A stretch of DNA of 64,000 bases from Jaltomata sinuosa. Its lineage: Eukaryota > Streptophyta > Magnoliopsida > Solanales > Solanaceae. Location of the stretch: NCBI GenBank assembly GCA_003996215.1, contig QJPP01002958.1, positions 62,001 through 126,000 on the forward strand, read 5' to 3'. Made by a program: the position numbers and the translations under genes. Under the pieces are notes generated by a model. It made no database searches. It saw only the letters and a list, made by a program, of their open reading frames with translations, and had not been told where the DNA came from. Shown here piece by piece: positions 23,229 to 36,192 of the stretch (position 1 is its first letter; each line of letters opens with the position of its first letter).

Positions 23229-25210
23229 CTTGCTGTCATGACCTATAACCAGGCGATGATGGCGCCTACATAACCCCCAATAGGCAAGCCAACCCAATAA
23301 ATGCAGAAGATAAAATAAAGTAGGTTAAGTAAGGAAAGCGAAAGAGAAATATAAGGAAATAAGGGTAAACAGTATAGATAGGTACCAACTATAATAAATA
23401 TACAAAAATGACCCTAAAGTGACTGAGAAGATAATATATACATAAGAACCAACCCGAACTTGGTGTCACCGGTACAAGAGCGTCTAAAGTATGGAGTAGC
23501 TATACAACAAATCTTGTCTATCCAAAATACAAAATATAGACAAAATGGTAGATGGAAAGAAGTAAAAGTCTCCAAAATTCCAGGAGATCACCACGATCCG
23601 AACAGCAGCTGGCCTCAAATGATAGGAGGATCAATGAGGGTGGCTCGTACTAGGTGCTGCATTAGAAAAAAATACAGAGTGTAGTATGAGTACCAAAACA
23701 ATGGGTACCCAGTAGGCAGCATACGGCGATCAAGTGCAGAAAGATAATATATAATATAAACTACAGGAAAGTAAGCTAACTACAGGGATCCACCTAAATC
23801 TAGTTATCAAAAGAAAAACAGAACCAACTGAACTGACGAAGAAGGAGATGATAACAACACTTAAATCAAGGTAATATACAATCAAAGTATACTCAAGATA
23901 ATGCAATGAAATGAGGGATGATATAATGCATGAATATATAGAAAGTAAAAGTAAAAACTCGGTATCTTATGCCTCGGGGTGCCCAAAATTTAACCTCGGA
24001 CTCATCAACATATGCATAGAAATTAAAACCTAGATATTTGCTCATCGGGGAGCCTGGAATTGATCATTGGACTCATCAATAGAAAAGTAAATGGAGAAAA
24101 AATCCAGAAACATCCCTCTGACCGGCATAAAAGTGATACCTTTTTTTCCTTTCCAAAATCAGTAGTAAAACCAGGATAGTTCCTTTAAAAATCTGAAAAT
24201 CATGATAAACATGGTAAACGTCAAATTTAGTAAAAAAATCCCAAAATTTCCTTTCCTTTCTATACCAATAGGCATGAAAATTCTGTATGAGCATGTAAAT
24301 TTCAAAATCCAGAGAATACATCACACAACAAGGCAAAACAGGGCAAAACACTCTCCAATCAAGAAAACTGACCTAGAACCCCATCAATCCATGCTATGGC
24401 CTCGGGCCCATATTTACACATGACGATAAATAAAGCGGAAGGAATGAAAATAACTACAAAAATAACTAAAAGAATCCTACCTCTAAAACCTCTTAAAAGC
24501 ATACTAAGGAATCTAGGCTAGCCACAACAACTCTACGAACTCCTAAACTAAGGATAAACAGTAATAATTCTAATTTTTGATAAAAAATGGACAATTTATA
24601 TAATCGTAGGATTTAAGCCTATTTCTACCTTAAGATCCATCCTAACATTCCAGTAATTTATAAGATATAAAAATCTAACTAAGCTCAATCTAATAAAGTA
24701 AACAGTAACCTACCTCGGGTCCAAATTACAAACACGAACCACCACTCGTGTGCCTTTCCCCTCTTGAACAGCCTCAGAAAGCTACCATGCTATCAAGAAC
24801 ATCATTCAGGTGTCAAGACAAGAAGAATGACACCCATATTTCTATATAGAAAATCAGGCAAAAATTGGGTTGGAAAATGACCCTCGGGGATCGCGCGATG
24901 AAATAGAAAACAAATTCCACCATTTTGTTTGCAATGAGTCCATGAACCAATGCCCAAAAGTTGAGGCGAACGAGACTCTTTTCGTGGCTCAAAATAGCCC
25001 TGAAGTCCACTAGATCAAGAGGGAAATTAACAAAGAACAAACAAAAATTTAATGCAATATAACATCAATTAATGATGGAAAAAGAAGACGGGAGCTAGGA
25101 GGAACATACCCAAACAATTGGGAGGGGAAACTAGGCTTAAACCAGCTCTGGGAAGCTCAAAATAATGGAGGTGTTATGGAATATTGGAGAAGAAACCGAT
25201 GTTTGAAATG

Positions 25211-25218
25211 TTTATATA
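25211..25218 (-). promoter_or_regulatory. TATA box candidate in the LTR of element D
   Basis: The minus strand has CTATATAAAC, a strong TATA-type sequence, in the middle of the LTR where a Ty3 promoter should lie. Transcription would run towards lower coordinates. Confidence 0.45.
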
Positions 25219-25700
25219 GAACTATCTATCTCCAAAAATGCGGAGGTTTTTTCGCAAAGGCGGACGCTGCAAAAGCGACAAACCCTATGAAAAGGTGGAG
25301 CTCACTATTCCTCTATGCCTCCAAAAAGTGAAGTTTTCTTCGCAAATGTGGTGTCCACAAAAGCATACATTTTTCCACAAAAATGGACCTTTATCGCAAA
25401 AGCAGAGAAAATTCTGCACATGCGGCCATCCAAAATGCAGTGAAAAGTCTGCAAATGCGTACACACCAGCAACAACAAAGCCAGTAAGCATTTTAAGGCT
25501 AAAAAGTCATCGGATGGACCCTAGAGATTCATTCGGGGTCCCACAGACACAAATGCACTATGCTAGTCAACCAAAAATGACATTCTAGACTCAATGAAAA
25601 TCCCAACGGAGATTATTTTAACAAAAAGTGGGCTCCACGCCCAAGAACTAACTTTTACCAAAATGGAACCTAATAGCCTTAAATTAGTCTAGAAGCCTCG

Positions 25701-27687
25701 TGTAACACCCCCAGAATTTGATTCAGCTTGTAAACATAGAATTTTTAAAAATATTAAACTACTCAATGATCACGAGCCTAAACCACGAGCTATGAAATAG
25801 ACTAGTGCAAACCGTTCTGCAGACCTCTCCTCAGGTTTGAGAACCACGATATGAGTTCATAAGTCGTGGATGGTTCCAGAGGTCATGGAACCAGCTCTCG
25901 GAAATCAGACTGAGGCTCAGGTTTTCCCAGTGAACAATGAGAGGTTTCTATGACTCATGGATGGTTCCACGAGCCATACTATTGAGTCATGGAAAGTTAT
26001 CCGCAACTTGAATTTTAGGCTCAGAAAGCACAACTCTAATCCATGAACCGCGGTTCCATCTAGGTCCGTGGAAAGGGTTCGTAGAACCTGAAGCCGAGAT
26101 TTTAAGTTTATTTTTCCCAAGTTTTATCTAGGGGTATTTTGTAATTACCCACCCTTTTAACTCTTAAGTGGGGTTGCTTTGGACTCTTTTGGTAGGGTTT
26201 TATCCCTAATTATACTAAGTTCCTTTCAAAACTTTCATTCCACTTCTAAAAGAGGAAAAGATCTCCTTCCTCCCAAGCTCCAAGCTAAAGATTCATCTTC
26301 AAGCCTCCATTCTTCTTATCTAAGGTTTAGGAAGCTTCAATTCAGGTATGGGGGTATTCAATAAGGGATGCTTTCACCCTTATGCCGCAAACCCCCAAGT
26401 TTTACTGTGATTTATGAACTTGTGAAATTAGGACTCTTACCCAAATTGGGGAAAACTTATGTATTCAGTTTTAAAGCATCAATCCATGGTTTCTCATCTC
26501 TTACCCATGATTTATTTGAGATTCCTTAAGTGTTTTAAAAATCACATGCATTAAGAATGAATTCTAGCATGATTTCACTAAATTGTAGATTTTCAAGTAA
26601 AATTGGCATGTTTAGATAACATGACCTCTAGTATTATGGAATTGCTTGCCTTATTATTCAAGTTATAAATTTAAAAAGAAAAGTATGTTTTGAATTATGA
26701 CTATGCTAAGCTTTAAGACTTATGAATTGAAATTTACATGACATCAGATATGTCTTTATGCTTTTCAAATAGTTTTGGCATTAGATATGTAATCAATATT
26801 ATTTGAGCTATATGTATATTTTGGGAGTAGGATTTAGCACTGAGCAATGAGAGTTCTAGACCACGCAAGTCCAAAACTACATTGCCAGCAGAGGTAAAGA
26901 GAATCCTCGTTAGTTGAGAGTGTCTCCTCTAGCCTGAAGGGCTTATGAAAGTGGTTTCACTCTATGATATGTATGGTGCCCTGTGCCATTGCAAGGCTCG
27001 GAGCAGCTTTGTCAACTAGGGTTATATAGTTGGATTCCTGTAGCTCACATGGTCTATTGTCGGTTATAAGAAACTCCAGTATGAAGGTTTTCAATCTTGT
27101 AAGTCTTGTGCTATTCTATTTCATATGTTATGCTTAAATTACGATATTTATCTACGATATCTATTATTATGCCTGAACTCAGCTTTAAATGTGTTTTAAG
27201 TATGTTTTTACCATATTTATGCATATCTCACATACTCGGTACATCCTATAGTACTGACACATATTCTCGCACTGCATCTTTTGATGATGCAGATATAAGT
27301 TCCCACTCTCAGGCTCGTCACTTGAGGTCGCAGGCCATCCAGTTTGACTTGGTGAGTCCTCATATATTCGAGGACTAGTATGATTCTTAGCTAGTATGCT
27401 CCTTTATTTCAGCACTTAGAGTTAGCTGGGGTCTTGTCCCAGCAACTCATTATGATGGTTTTAGAGGATTTTTAGACATAGACAATTATTAAGGATTTTG
27501 TGTTTTAGATTATGGTATTCCTAGATCCTTATTTCTTATGAATGAGTTAGTATGTTTACTCCTCTTGTTATGCTTCCACTATTGTTATTCATGTTAGGTT
27601 ATGTCATACTAAAGCCAAGGGTTAACTTGGGGCACTTGTGGTATCGGATCCTGTATTATGCTTATAGGGTAGTCTTGGGGCGTGACT
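25701..27687 (+). mobile_element. Solo LTR F of a chromovirus, in the LTR of D
   Basis: It starts TGTAACACCCCCAGAATTTG and ends GGTAGTCTTGGGGCGTGACT, where the expected final CA has become CT. Flanks are CCTCG (25696-25700) and CCTCA (27688-27692), a target duplication with one mismatch. The start matches the reverse-complemented LTR of element C. No internal coding DNA follows, so it arose by recombination between two LTRs. It also carries the CCACGAG/CCACGG-rich segment near 25780-26090. Confidence 0.8.
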
Positions 27688-28043
27688 CCTCAGGACCCGA
27701 ACCAAAGGTCCCTCTAGCCTAAAGTTGACATTCTGGAGTAACAATGATAACATAATTTCCACCCGAGGTCGTCTTCTCCGAATGTTGACCAAAGTAAACT
27801 CTACAATATCTCAATTGGCCTTAAAACATAGAAAACAAGATAAAACCAAACTGAAATCTCCCAGACCCTAAGAAAGGGTCCCACTAGAAATAAATCCCTG
27901 CTCTAGCGCTTACAAAACAGTTGAAATTCGATTCTGAGTGTGTTAACCAAGAATGTTGACCAAAGTCAATGATTTCCTAAGTTTAAGTTCTAAACTAGGG
28001 AAATGATCATAATGACCTAAAGAACGGCCCAGGCACCGAATAG

Positions 28044-28839
28044 TCAATTCTGGCAAGTCATAAATGACCTGTAGCGACTGAGGGAAAGCTCGAAATATGG
28101 AAAAAGCATGAAAAATAGAAAAACACATGGAGGGTCATTAAAACATCCACTACTAAAAGGACTTTCTCCCTCGAAAGCTAAAGAAAGGATAGTACCTGAA
28201 AGCTCAGAAAGTCGAGGATAGAGGGTCCGCATATCAGTCTCAATCTCCCAAGTAGCCTCCTTGATAGGACGATGTTGCCACTGAACCTTAACTGACGGAA
28301 TCTTCTTGGACCTTAACTTCCTAATATATCTGTCGAAAATAGCAATAGGCTGCTCCTCGAAGGCTAGAGACTCATCCAACTGAACAGAATCCCACTGTAG
28401 CACGTGAGACTCATCTGAATTATACCATCACAGTATAGAAACATGAAAAACTAGGTGAACACAGGAAAGATAAGGAGGTAAGGCCAACTCATAAGCAACC
28501 TCTCTAATGCGATGAAGGATCTCAAACGGCCTAATAAAGCTAGGATTGAGCTTACCCTTCCTCCCGAACCTCATCACGCCCTTCATAGGCAAAACCCAAA
28601 GGAACACGATCACCATCTATGAACTGTAAACCCTAAACTCTCTAGTCACCATAGCTTTTCTGCCTACTCTGGGTAGTGCAAAGTATCTCTTGAATGACTC
28701 AATCTCTGTCCATAGAATCACGAAGCAAGTTAATACCCCCACGATCTAACCTCAAAGTCATCAAACTAACCCACTAGAGATCTGCACTGCCTACTATACA
28801 ATGCCTCAGACAGATCCATCTGGATGCTAGAATGGTACT
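28044..28839 (-). pseudogene. Element D integrase C-terminus and chromodomain
   Basis: From 28839 down: SYHSSIQM-like text (integrase core end), then GKLNPSFIRPFEILHRI and VAYELALPPYLSCVHLVFHV (28616-28428). The chromodomain follows with IRKLRSKKIPSVKVQW and IKEATWEIETDMRTLYPRLS (28340-28200). Chromodomains of chromoviruses direct integration to heterochromatin. Frameshifts near 28420 and 28620 break it. It continues the core at 46940-47475 across element B. Confidence 0.8.
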
Positions 28840-31064
28840 TGTAACACCCAAGAACTTCCAAGACTAGACTAAGCTCATAAAACTAATGGAAAATAAAAAT
28901 TTGCAGAAAAAAATCAAGTTTACAGGAACCACGGTTCAAAGTATAGACCGTAGTTTGGAACTACGGCATATCATCTTGAACCATAGTTTAAGTTCCAGTA
29001 GCCCAACAATTCTACCCAGGGACCACGGTTAGGAGTACGGACCGTAGTTCAGAAACACGGTTCGTCTTCTCAACCCGTAGTTGAAGTTCCAGTAGCTTCT
29101 CAGTACATGTTCCAAGGACTACGGTTAGGACTACGAACCATAGTTTGGAACCACAGTCCGTAGTCTCAAACGGTAATCCCAAATCCAGTAGCCTCTCAGT
29201 TCTAGCTACAAAAAAATCGTGAGTCAAACAATGGCCTGTACTTTAGAAAAACGGTCCATCCTTTGAGTTATGGAAATCCCCAGGCTAAGTCAAGTCCCAG
29301 GAACCACGAGTCACATAACAAATCAACGTTCAGGAACACAGTCCATCTTGTTGAGTCATAGTTCCTGAGACCAGAGAACCCTAACACCGTTAGGCAGAAC
29401 CACGACTCAGGTTGACAGTCCAACGTCTAGGAGTATGGCTCGTCAACCAAGCCGTGATCCCTAAGTTGCATTTTCTGCAGAAATTTGTTTAACTTTCCCA
29501 GGGGTATTCCAGACTTTTCCTTTCCCTTTTAAGGCCTAAGCTACATCATTTTATGTCATCTAAGCCTAATTAAGCACTCTTAAACTAACTAAAACCCTCA
29601 TTCTCCTAAAATCGTCGGACTTAGAAAGAAAAGAATCTAAAAGAGGCATTAGTTTCTACCAAGAACAAGCAGAGGTCTACATCAAGTTCAGCACCAAAAA
29701 TCCAAGGATTTCTCCGTGGATTTCTTCACCAGGTATGTGAGATTTAACTAGTGGGTTCCTTTCACCCATTAGGTCCCTAGATTCTAGTAAGTCTTCAGTT
29801 TTTTTCTCCATGATTGTTTCAGACCTAGAGTTCTTAAATCTTAGGGATTTATTGTAATTCAATCCTCACATCTTTTATGGTATTGATTATGTGTCTCTTA
29901 GAGAATTAGTATAGTTCTATGAATAATGCTTAGAAATCCTAGCTTGTTGAAATTCCAGTATTTCCATGAATTTAGCTTGGTAGACAGATCAGTTATATGC
30001 TTATGCTTCAAAAATTGAATGCCACATCATTCAGCCTATGTATGTTGCATTCTCAGTCAATTATTAGTATTTTGAGCTATCATGTATTTCATTACATTAT
30101 TACTTACATTCAGTGGGAGTAGACTTAGTATCGAGCAGATGAGGGGATGAAGGCTTAGCTGTCAGTTTAGGATAAGACCTTTAGAAGCAGTCCCCAAGTC
30201 CCAGAAGTATGGCACCACCGTAGGTTTAAAGGATTCTGCTGTCAGACTAGGATACACCTTCTTGTCCCTAGTGTACATCAGTAGTGGATCCACGTCAGAC
30301 TTGTTCATACCCTTGGCAAGGTATGAACACCCTTTCATCCAGGGTTACAGGTTAGCCCCATAGTTAGCTCACTTGGAGTATGTCAGTTAGTAGTGTCTCC
30401 CACAGTCATATTCATGTGGATTGACCTTGTATACAGTAGTTATGTTAAGTATTTAGTTCAGCATGTTATCTCATAATTTATACTTGTTCATTGCATTCAG
30501 TTCAGCTTTCAGTTATGTTGCAGTATGTCTACATTCATGTTCAGTTCTATGTTGTCCATCTTGTACATATCTGTCATGCTCAGTACATTTAATGTACTAA
30601 CGCATACTTTTGTTTTACATCATTTAATGATGTAGGTTCAGGCACTTAGCATCCAGATCGTGCATAGCCGATTTCTGGTCCGCACTCAGCAGCTCAGTGG
30701 TGAGTCCTCATTAGTCCGAGGATGATAGACATGCTTACATTCCTAGTATTTATTTCAGTTTTCATATTTATTAGAGTTAGATGGGGGCATTTCCCAGCAA
30801 CTCCTATTAAGTTAGAAGGCTTTCATACATAGACTAGATTCAGCAGTCCTTGTGGTCTTCAGTAAACACTACGTTATTTTATAACTTCTTTTATATTTAG
30901 ATTCTTGGGTTCTCCTAATTTTTATACATTAAACTGTTTTAGCTTCCACACAGTGCATGTCTTAACCTTATTTCATATAGATGTGCCATGTTATGGGTTA
31001 GCTTGGGGTCACTCATAACACTAAACATCGTATTGCATCCAGGGGGTAGCTTTGGGGCATGACA
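28840..31064 (+). repeat. 5' LTR of element B
   Basis: It runs from TGTAACACCCAAGAACTTCC to TAGCTTTGGGGCATGACA, 2225 bases. It contains the ACGGTCCGTAGTT-type repeat field (about 28920-29460) and ends 4 bases before the primer binding site. Confidence 0.92.
28920..29460. repeat. Quasi-palindromic ~95-bp repeats in LTR B
   Basis: Blocks of the form GAACCACGGTT...GTACGGACCGTAGTT...GAACCACGG recur at about 28927, 29020 and 29116, with looser copies to 29460. Each combines ACGGT and ACCGT half-sites, so single-stranded copies would form small hairpins. The same field occurs in the 3' LTR at 44824-45350. Confidence 0.7.
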
Positions 31065-31068
31065 AACT

Positions 31069-31080
31069 TGGTATCAGAGC
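31069..31080 (+). promoter_or_regulatory. Primer binding site of element B
   Basis: TGGTATCAGAGC is complementary to the 3' end of plant initiator tRNA-Met and starts 4 bases after the LTR end. It is the usual primer site of Tekay-like elements. Confidence 0.85.
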
Positions 31081-31286
31081 ATCAGGTTTAAGTGTCCTAG
31101 TGTTTTTGAAAGTCGTGTCAAGTAGAGTCTTCTTCATGAGTGTGAAGTACGCCACGCTCATGGAGGAGGAACTATGAGATGTCATTAAGATTAACTTCCC
31201 TTCTTTCTTCTCCAGTTTGTGCTATAGAGTACAAACTCTGTTTAATTCTCCTCTATTCTAACTCATGCTCTTTGCATTTCAGAAAA

Positions 31287-32399
31287 ATGCCTCCCAGAAG
31301 AGCTAACGCTAGGAATTAGCCGACACTAGCAGCTCCGGCAAATCCATTGAATGAGCAGGTTATGCATACCGAATTTAGGGCTTCTTTTCAAGTACTTACT
31401 CTGACCATGATCAGCCAGGTCAACCATTAGGCTGCGACTCCAGCCCCGCCTCAGGTCAACATAGCTGCAGTCAAAATCCGGGATTTCACTTGGATGGACC
31501 CTCCAGAGTTTCATGGGTCCAAGTCAGAAGAGGATCCCCAAAAGTTCTTAGAGGATATTCAGAAAGTGACAGACATCATAGGTGTCACTCCAGTAGAGAG
31601 TGCAGACTTGGCTGCCTATCAGTTGAAATGGGTGGCTCATACTTGGTAGCAGCAGTGGAAGGAATATCGTTGTGTCAATGCAGGACCAGTGACTTGGGAT
31701 CTTTTAAGGACTATTTTTCTGGACTGATTCTTCCTACTAAAGCTCAGGGAAGCCAAGGTTCAGGAGTTCATCAACCTGAAGCAGAATGATATGAGCATAA
31801 AGTACTATGCTCTGAAGTTCACTCAGCTATCCAAGTATGCCCCAACAATAGTAGCTGACTCTAGAGCTCGTATGAGCAAGTTCATATCCGGTGTGTCTGA
31901 AATTGTGATCAAGGAATGCAAGACCATAATGTTTATTAAGGAAATAGATTTCTCTAGGATGGTTACTTATGCTCAGCAGATTGAGGAGGAAAAGATCAAG
32001 TAAAGGGGAGGTAATGCTAAGAGGGCTAGGATAGGTGATTACAACTACTTTCGGCAAAGGTTAGAGGGTGGAAATCGCTCTCAATATCGCCAGAAAAATT
32101 CAGCACCAGCTCCATCTTCTTCTAGTGCCCCAGTGCCCAAGTTCAAGAAGGATCGTCGGGATAGAGCGTTTAGCTGTAAGTCCCAAGGTACAGTTACTAG
32201 TGGACGCACTAACCAGATGTGTAAGAGGTGTGGTAGAAGCCACCAATGTGAGTGCATGGCAGGCAACGAAAATTGCTTTGGGTGTGGTAAGCTAGGCCAC
32301 ATGATGAGGGATTGTCCCACAGCTTCTCAGAAGGGTAAGGATGTTCGCCTGCAGACTAAGACTGGTTCCACAGCAGCTCTAGCAGGTCGCCCTACCTAG
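31287..32399 (+). pseudogene. Element B gag
   Basis: It starts at MPPRRANARN (31287) and keeps one frame to 32399. In-frame stops occur at about 31317, 31428, 31647, 31725 and 32001. The capsid domain includes WMDPPEFHGSKSEEDPQKFL, then INLKQNDMSIKYYALKFTQL and MSKFISGVSEIVIKECK. The nucleocapsid part has CKRCGRSHQCECMAGNENCF then GCGKLGHMMRDC, so the main CCHC knuckle is intact. The frame is preserved but the stops prevent a full product. Confidence 0.85.
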
Positions 32400-32535
32400 T
32401 AGGGTGCCTCATCTGGTATAGGTGGTGGTTAGCGCCAAAATTGGTTTTATTCTCTTCATGCTCGACACGATCAGGAGGACTCTCCTGATATGGTCACGGG
32501 TATGTTGTGAGTCTTTAATACTGATGTTTATGCAT
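32400..32535 (+). pseudogene. Element B protease, 5' part before insertion of C
   Basis: HARHDQEDSPDMVTGML followed by a TGA and then VFNTDVYA lead up to the insertion point. TGCAT (32531-32535) is the target copy. The coding text resumes at 41146. Confidence 0.8.
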
Positions 32536-34700
32536 TATCACACCCCGAGGTTACCCCCTAGACGTAAAATAGGACTCAGGACCATAGGGATCCCAAGCTA
32601 ACCCTTGGTCATATCATTCTCAAGCAACATAAGGGAAAATATAGCGGAAGCATCATAAGGAAATCCAAAATAGGAAGCATAATCATAGATAGATAGTAGA
32701 ATAGAAAGAAATACAACTCAGAGATCATCCAACAACATCTATGTCTGAAAAGCCTCTGGGACTAGAATAAAGAGTTGATGGGACAATACCCCAACTAACT
32801 TGAAAATCTGAAAGAAAAGGAGCATAAAACTAGAGTAAAGTCTAGCCCTCAAACTATGAGGACTCACCCAAGCTAACTGAGAGTGGCTGGGAACTCTAGC
32901 CAAGTATCTGTGATGGGACACCTAAATCTGCATCGTCATGGATGCAATGAAATATACGTTAGTACTATGCAATGTACTAAGTATATGAGCAATGCATAAA
33001 TATGATAAAACATGCTTTAAAACGTACTTAGACATAATCCGTACATAATAGGGTATTAAGAGAAGATATCATAATGAAAAGCTAAATCATGAGGCCAAAG
33101 CCAACTTCAAAAATGGTAGTTCATAAGAGAGTTCATAAGGTTTAGAAAACATGAAAACATACATACGGGAGTTTCTTATAACTTACATGAGACCATCTGA
33201 GCTACATGGAATCTAACTATATAACCCTAGGTAGCAAAGCTGACTTTGAACCTTGCAGAGGAACAAGTCACCATACCCAACTAGATAACCCTAGTTGGCA
33301 AAGTTTTCCTATGCCTCTCTAAGGCAAGAAAACCATACATAAAGACGTGGATCGACTCTTATAAGCCTTTTAGGCACATATCTTATCATAACCTACGCTG
33401 ACAATGTAGTTTCTAGATTTGGGTAATCGAACCCTTATTTCTCGGTGCTAAATACTACTCCCAAAATATGCACATATAGATCATCATATCATAAGGTCAT
33501 ACTCTCATGCCAAATCTTATTCGTAATGCATGAAAACACATCGGGCATCATGCAACTTTTATATCATAGTTCAATAGCTTAGCATAGCCATAATTCAAAA
33601 CATGTTTTTCTTTCTAAAATTGTAATTGAAGAATTAGGCATGCAATTTCATAAATACATAAAAGCCATGATATCTAATCATGCCAACTTTCTCTTGAAAA
33701 CATACAATTCCATGGGTTCATGCTAGAAATCAACATTCATACTTGGGCTTTTAAAACCAATGAAGGAATCATAATCAAATCATGAATAACCAATTAGAAA
33801 CCATGAATTTTAACATAGAAACTGATTTCATAAATTTTCCTCAATTTTGGATCAAAACCCTAATTTCATAAGTTCATAATTTAACATAAGAATTGGGTAT
33901 TTTGGGCACAAGGGTGAAAGGAACCCATTATTGGAAACCCACATACCTTAATTGAAGTTAACCCATAGGAATTGGAAAGACTTAGGAGACTTGTTCTTGG
34001 AGCTTGGAGAAGAGTTTTTTCCTCTTTTGGGAGTTGTTTGAACAATTTAGGAGGAAGTTAGGCTAATGAGGGTGAAAAATCTTCTTGAAATAGTAAAAAT
34101 GACATCACTTAGGGTTTAAAAAGTTGGGTAATAACTAAAATATCCCTAGGAAATAATTTGAGAAAAGCTTCCTTAAAGACCCGGCTTCAGGTCCCACGAG
34201 TCCATCCCACGGACCATAGAACTAATCACGACACATTGAATGGAGTCGTGGTTCCTGAGCCAAACTTTCAAGCTTATGAAGATGTTCTACGACTCAACAA
34301 AATGAATTGTGGAATATCCCATGAGTTGTCGAACACAGTCGTGGTTCTGGGAAACTTGGATGGTCTCAGGTTCAGTTCCATGAGTCAAGTTCACGATCCA
34401 TAGGAACTTCCACGATTCGTGGAAACGACTCATTGTTCCTGGGGGAATGAACCACTCTATGTTTATGTTCCATGGATTGGTTCCATGACCCGTGGAAAAT
34501 ACCATGACCTGTGAGACTTATCTGTGGTTCTAACAAATGAGACAACAACTAAGACAAGTATGCAAGACTGAAATCATGAGTCACTTCCATGACTTGTGGA
34601 ACCATCCACGGCTCGTGGTCTTGACTCGTGATCCCTGGAAGTTCAAAATTTTACTGCAAGTTATGAGTTTAAAAGCTGAGTCAACTTATAGGGTGTTACA
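32536..34700 (-). repeat. 3' LTR of element C
   Basis: 2165 bases from TATCACACCCCGAGGTTACC to CAACTTATAGGGTGTTACA. The first two bases are TA where the other LTR has TG. It is the full-length version of the pair. Confidence 0.9.
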
Positions 34701-34714
34701 ATATCCCCCCCTTA
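34701..34714 (-). promoter_or_regulatory. Polypurine tract of element C
   Basis: The minus strand reads TAAGGGGGGGATAT directly before the LTR start TGTAACACC. This is where plus-strand DNA synthesis would be primed. Confidence 0.8.
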
Positions 34715-34936
34715 GGATCATTCTTCCATGAATGAAGGCTAAGTAAGGAGAATTGGAAAGAAAACAGCCCAACCAAACTTCAAAAACATGGAAATTCAAG
34801 GAGAAACATGAAAACTGAACTTTTAAACCTTGAAAACATGATAAACTAACTTCATAAAACATGTATACATGCTAGGATCATGAGAGACACCGATGGAATA
34901 GGATCGGAGGTACATACTAAGGAGGAAAATATTAAC

Positions 34937-36190
34937 TCAAGCTATAGAGGAATCAGAATGGAAGGCCTCTTCACCTTCCCAAGTAGCACCCTCTACAAGT
35001 TTATTCCTCCAAAGGACTTTCACTGAAGCGACTTCTTTGTTTCTCAACTTCCGAATCTGGCGATCAAGGATCTCTAAAGGAACATCATCATAGGTGAGTC
35101 TATCCCACACACCTATATCCTCCAAGGAAAGAATCAAAGTCGAATCACCCACACACTTCTTCAACAAGGAAACATGGAAAATCGGATGAACCGCTTCTAA
35201 CTCCGATGGTAAATCCAACTCATAAACAACTTTCCCAACTCTTCTCAGCATCTGATAGGGACCTACAAATCAGGGACTAAGCTTCCCCTTTTTGCCAAAT
35301 CTCATCACAACCTTCATGGGTGACACTTTCATAAACACCCAATCATCCACCTCGAACTCTAACTCTCTCCTCCTCACATAAGCATAGGACTTATGTCGAC
35401 TCTGAGCGGTCTTCAACCTTTCCCGAATAAGCTGAACCTTCTCCATAGTCTCATGAACCTAATCTGGGCAATCAAGGCTGCCTTACCAACCTCGAACCAA
35501 CCAATGGAAGATCTACACCTCCGACCATAAAGGGCCTCATAAGGAGCCATCTGAATGCTAGAGTGAACACTGTTGTGGTAGGTAAACTCTATAAGAGGTA
35601 AGTGATCATCCTAATTACCTTTGAAATCAATCAGGCATGCTCTCAACATATCCTCAAAAGTCTGAATGGTACGTTCTGCCTGGCCATCTATCTAGGGGTG
35701 AAAAGTTTTGCTAAGCTTCACCTGAGTGCCAAGAACTTTCTGAAATGACCTCCAAAACTGGGAAGTAAACTGAGGACCTCTGTCTGAAATGATGGACAAT
35801 GGGACACCATGCAATTAAACTATCTCTCGGATGTAAAGTCTAGCATAGTCATCTGCTGAATATGTAGTCTTAATAGCCAAGAATTGGGATGACTTAGTCA
35901 TCCGATCAGCAATCACCAAAATCGAATCATGTTGCCTTCGAGTGCGAGGCAAACTAGTAATGAAGTCCATATTGATTGCCTCCCGCTTACAAGTATTAAG
36001 ATCAATATCCTGTATCATGCCACTTGGTCGCTGGTGCTCTACCTTTACCTACTGACAATTAGGACACTTAGGCACAAATCTATCTATGTCCTTTTTCAAA
36101 CTGTTCCACCAATAGACTTCCTGTAGATCACGGTACATCTTGGTGGCACCCGGATTAATGGAATATCAAGAACTATGAGCCTCAGTCAAA
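34937..36190 (-). pseudogene. Element C integrase and chromodomain
   Basis: Zinc-binding part near 36060 (CPNCQ). Core with MDFITSLPRTRRQHDS, then SIISDRGPQFTSQFWRSF and DGQAERTIQTFEDML. All three catalytic acidic residues (D, D, E) are visible. C-terminal part: GKVVYELDLPSELEAVHPIF (35251-35150). Chromodomain: LEILDRQIRKLRNKEVASVK, then WRNKLVEGATWEGEE. Stops at about 35817, 35698 and 35611 and frame changes near 35450 and 35260 break it. It would join cDNA to the host chromosome. Confidence 0.85.
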
Positions 36191-36192
36191 AT

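Larger units (their letters stand above)
20281..23233 (-). mobile_element. Athila-like Ty3-gypsy fragment I, pol deleted
   Basis: Minus strand: gag C-terminus and protease (23228-22031) followed directly by the post-pol noncoding segment of Athila elements. RT, RNase H and integrase are missing. The gag side is interrupted at 23233 by the LTR of element D, with CTTGC at 23229-23233 as the presumed insertion target. The other half of gag is not found in the window. Confidence 0.7.
23234..28147 (-). repeat. 3' LTR of element D, interrupted by solo LTR F
   Basis: On the minus strand it runs from TGTTTTAATGACCCTCC (28147) to ATAGGTCATGACA (23234). Without F and its duplicated target it is about 2.9 kb. 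It contains repeated TTTGCGAA/CGCATTTGCG-like text near 25240-25460, common in Solanaceae LTRs. The edge preceding 28147 (AGTCCTTTTAGTAGTGGA) is only weakly purine-rich. Confidence 0.7.

Noticed and set aside
23234..25700. An independent solo LTR ending at 25700
   Set aside because: No second terminus is found there. The sequence continues after solo LTR F to a proper LTR edge at 28147, so it is one interrupted LTR of element D.
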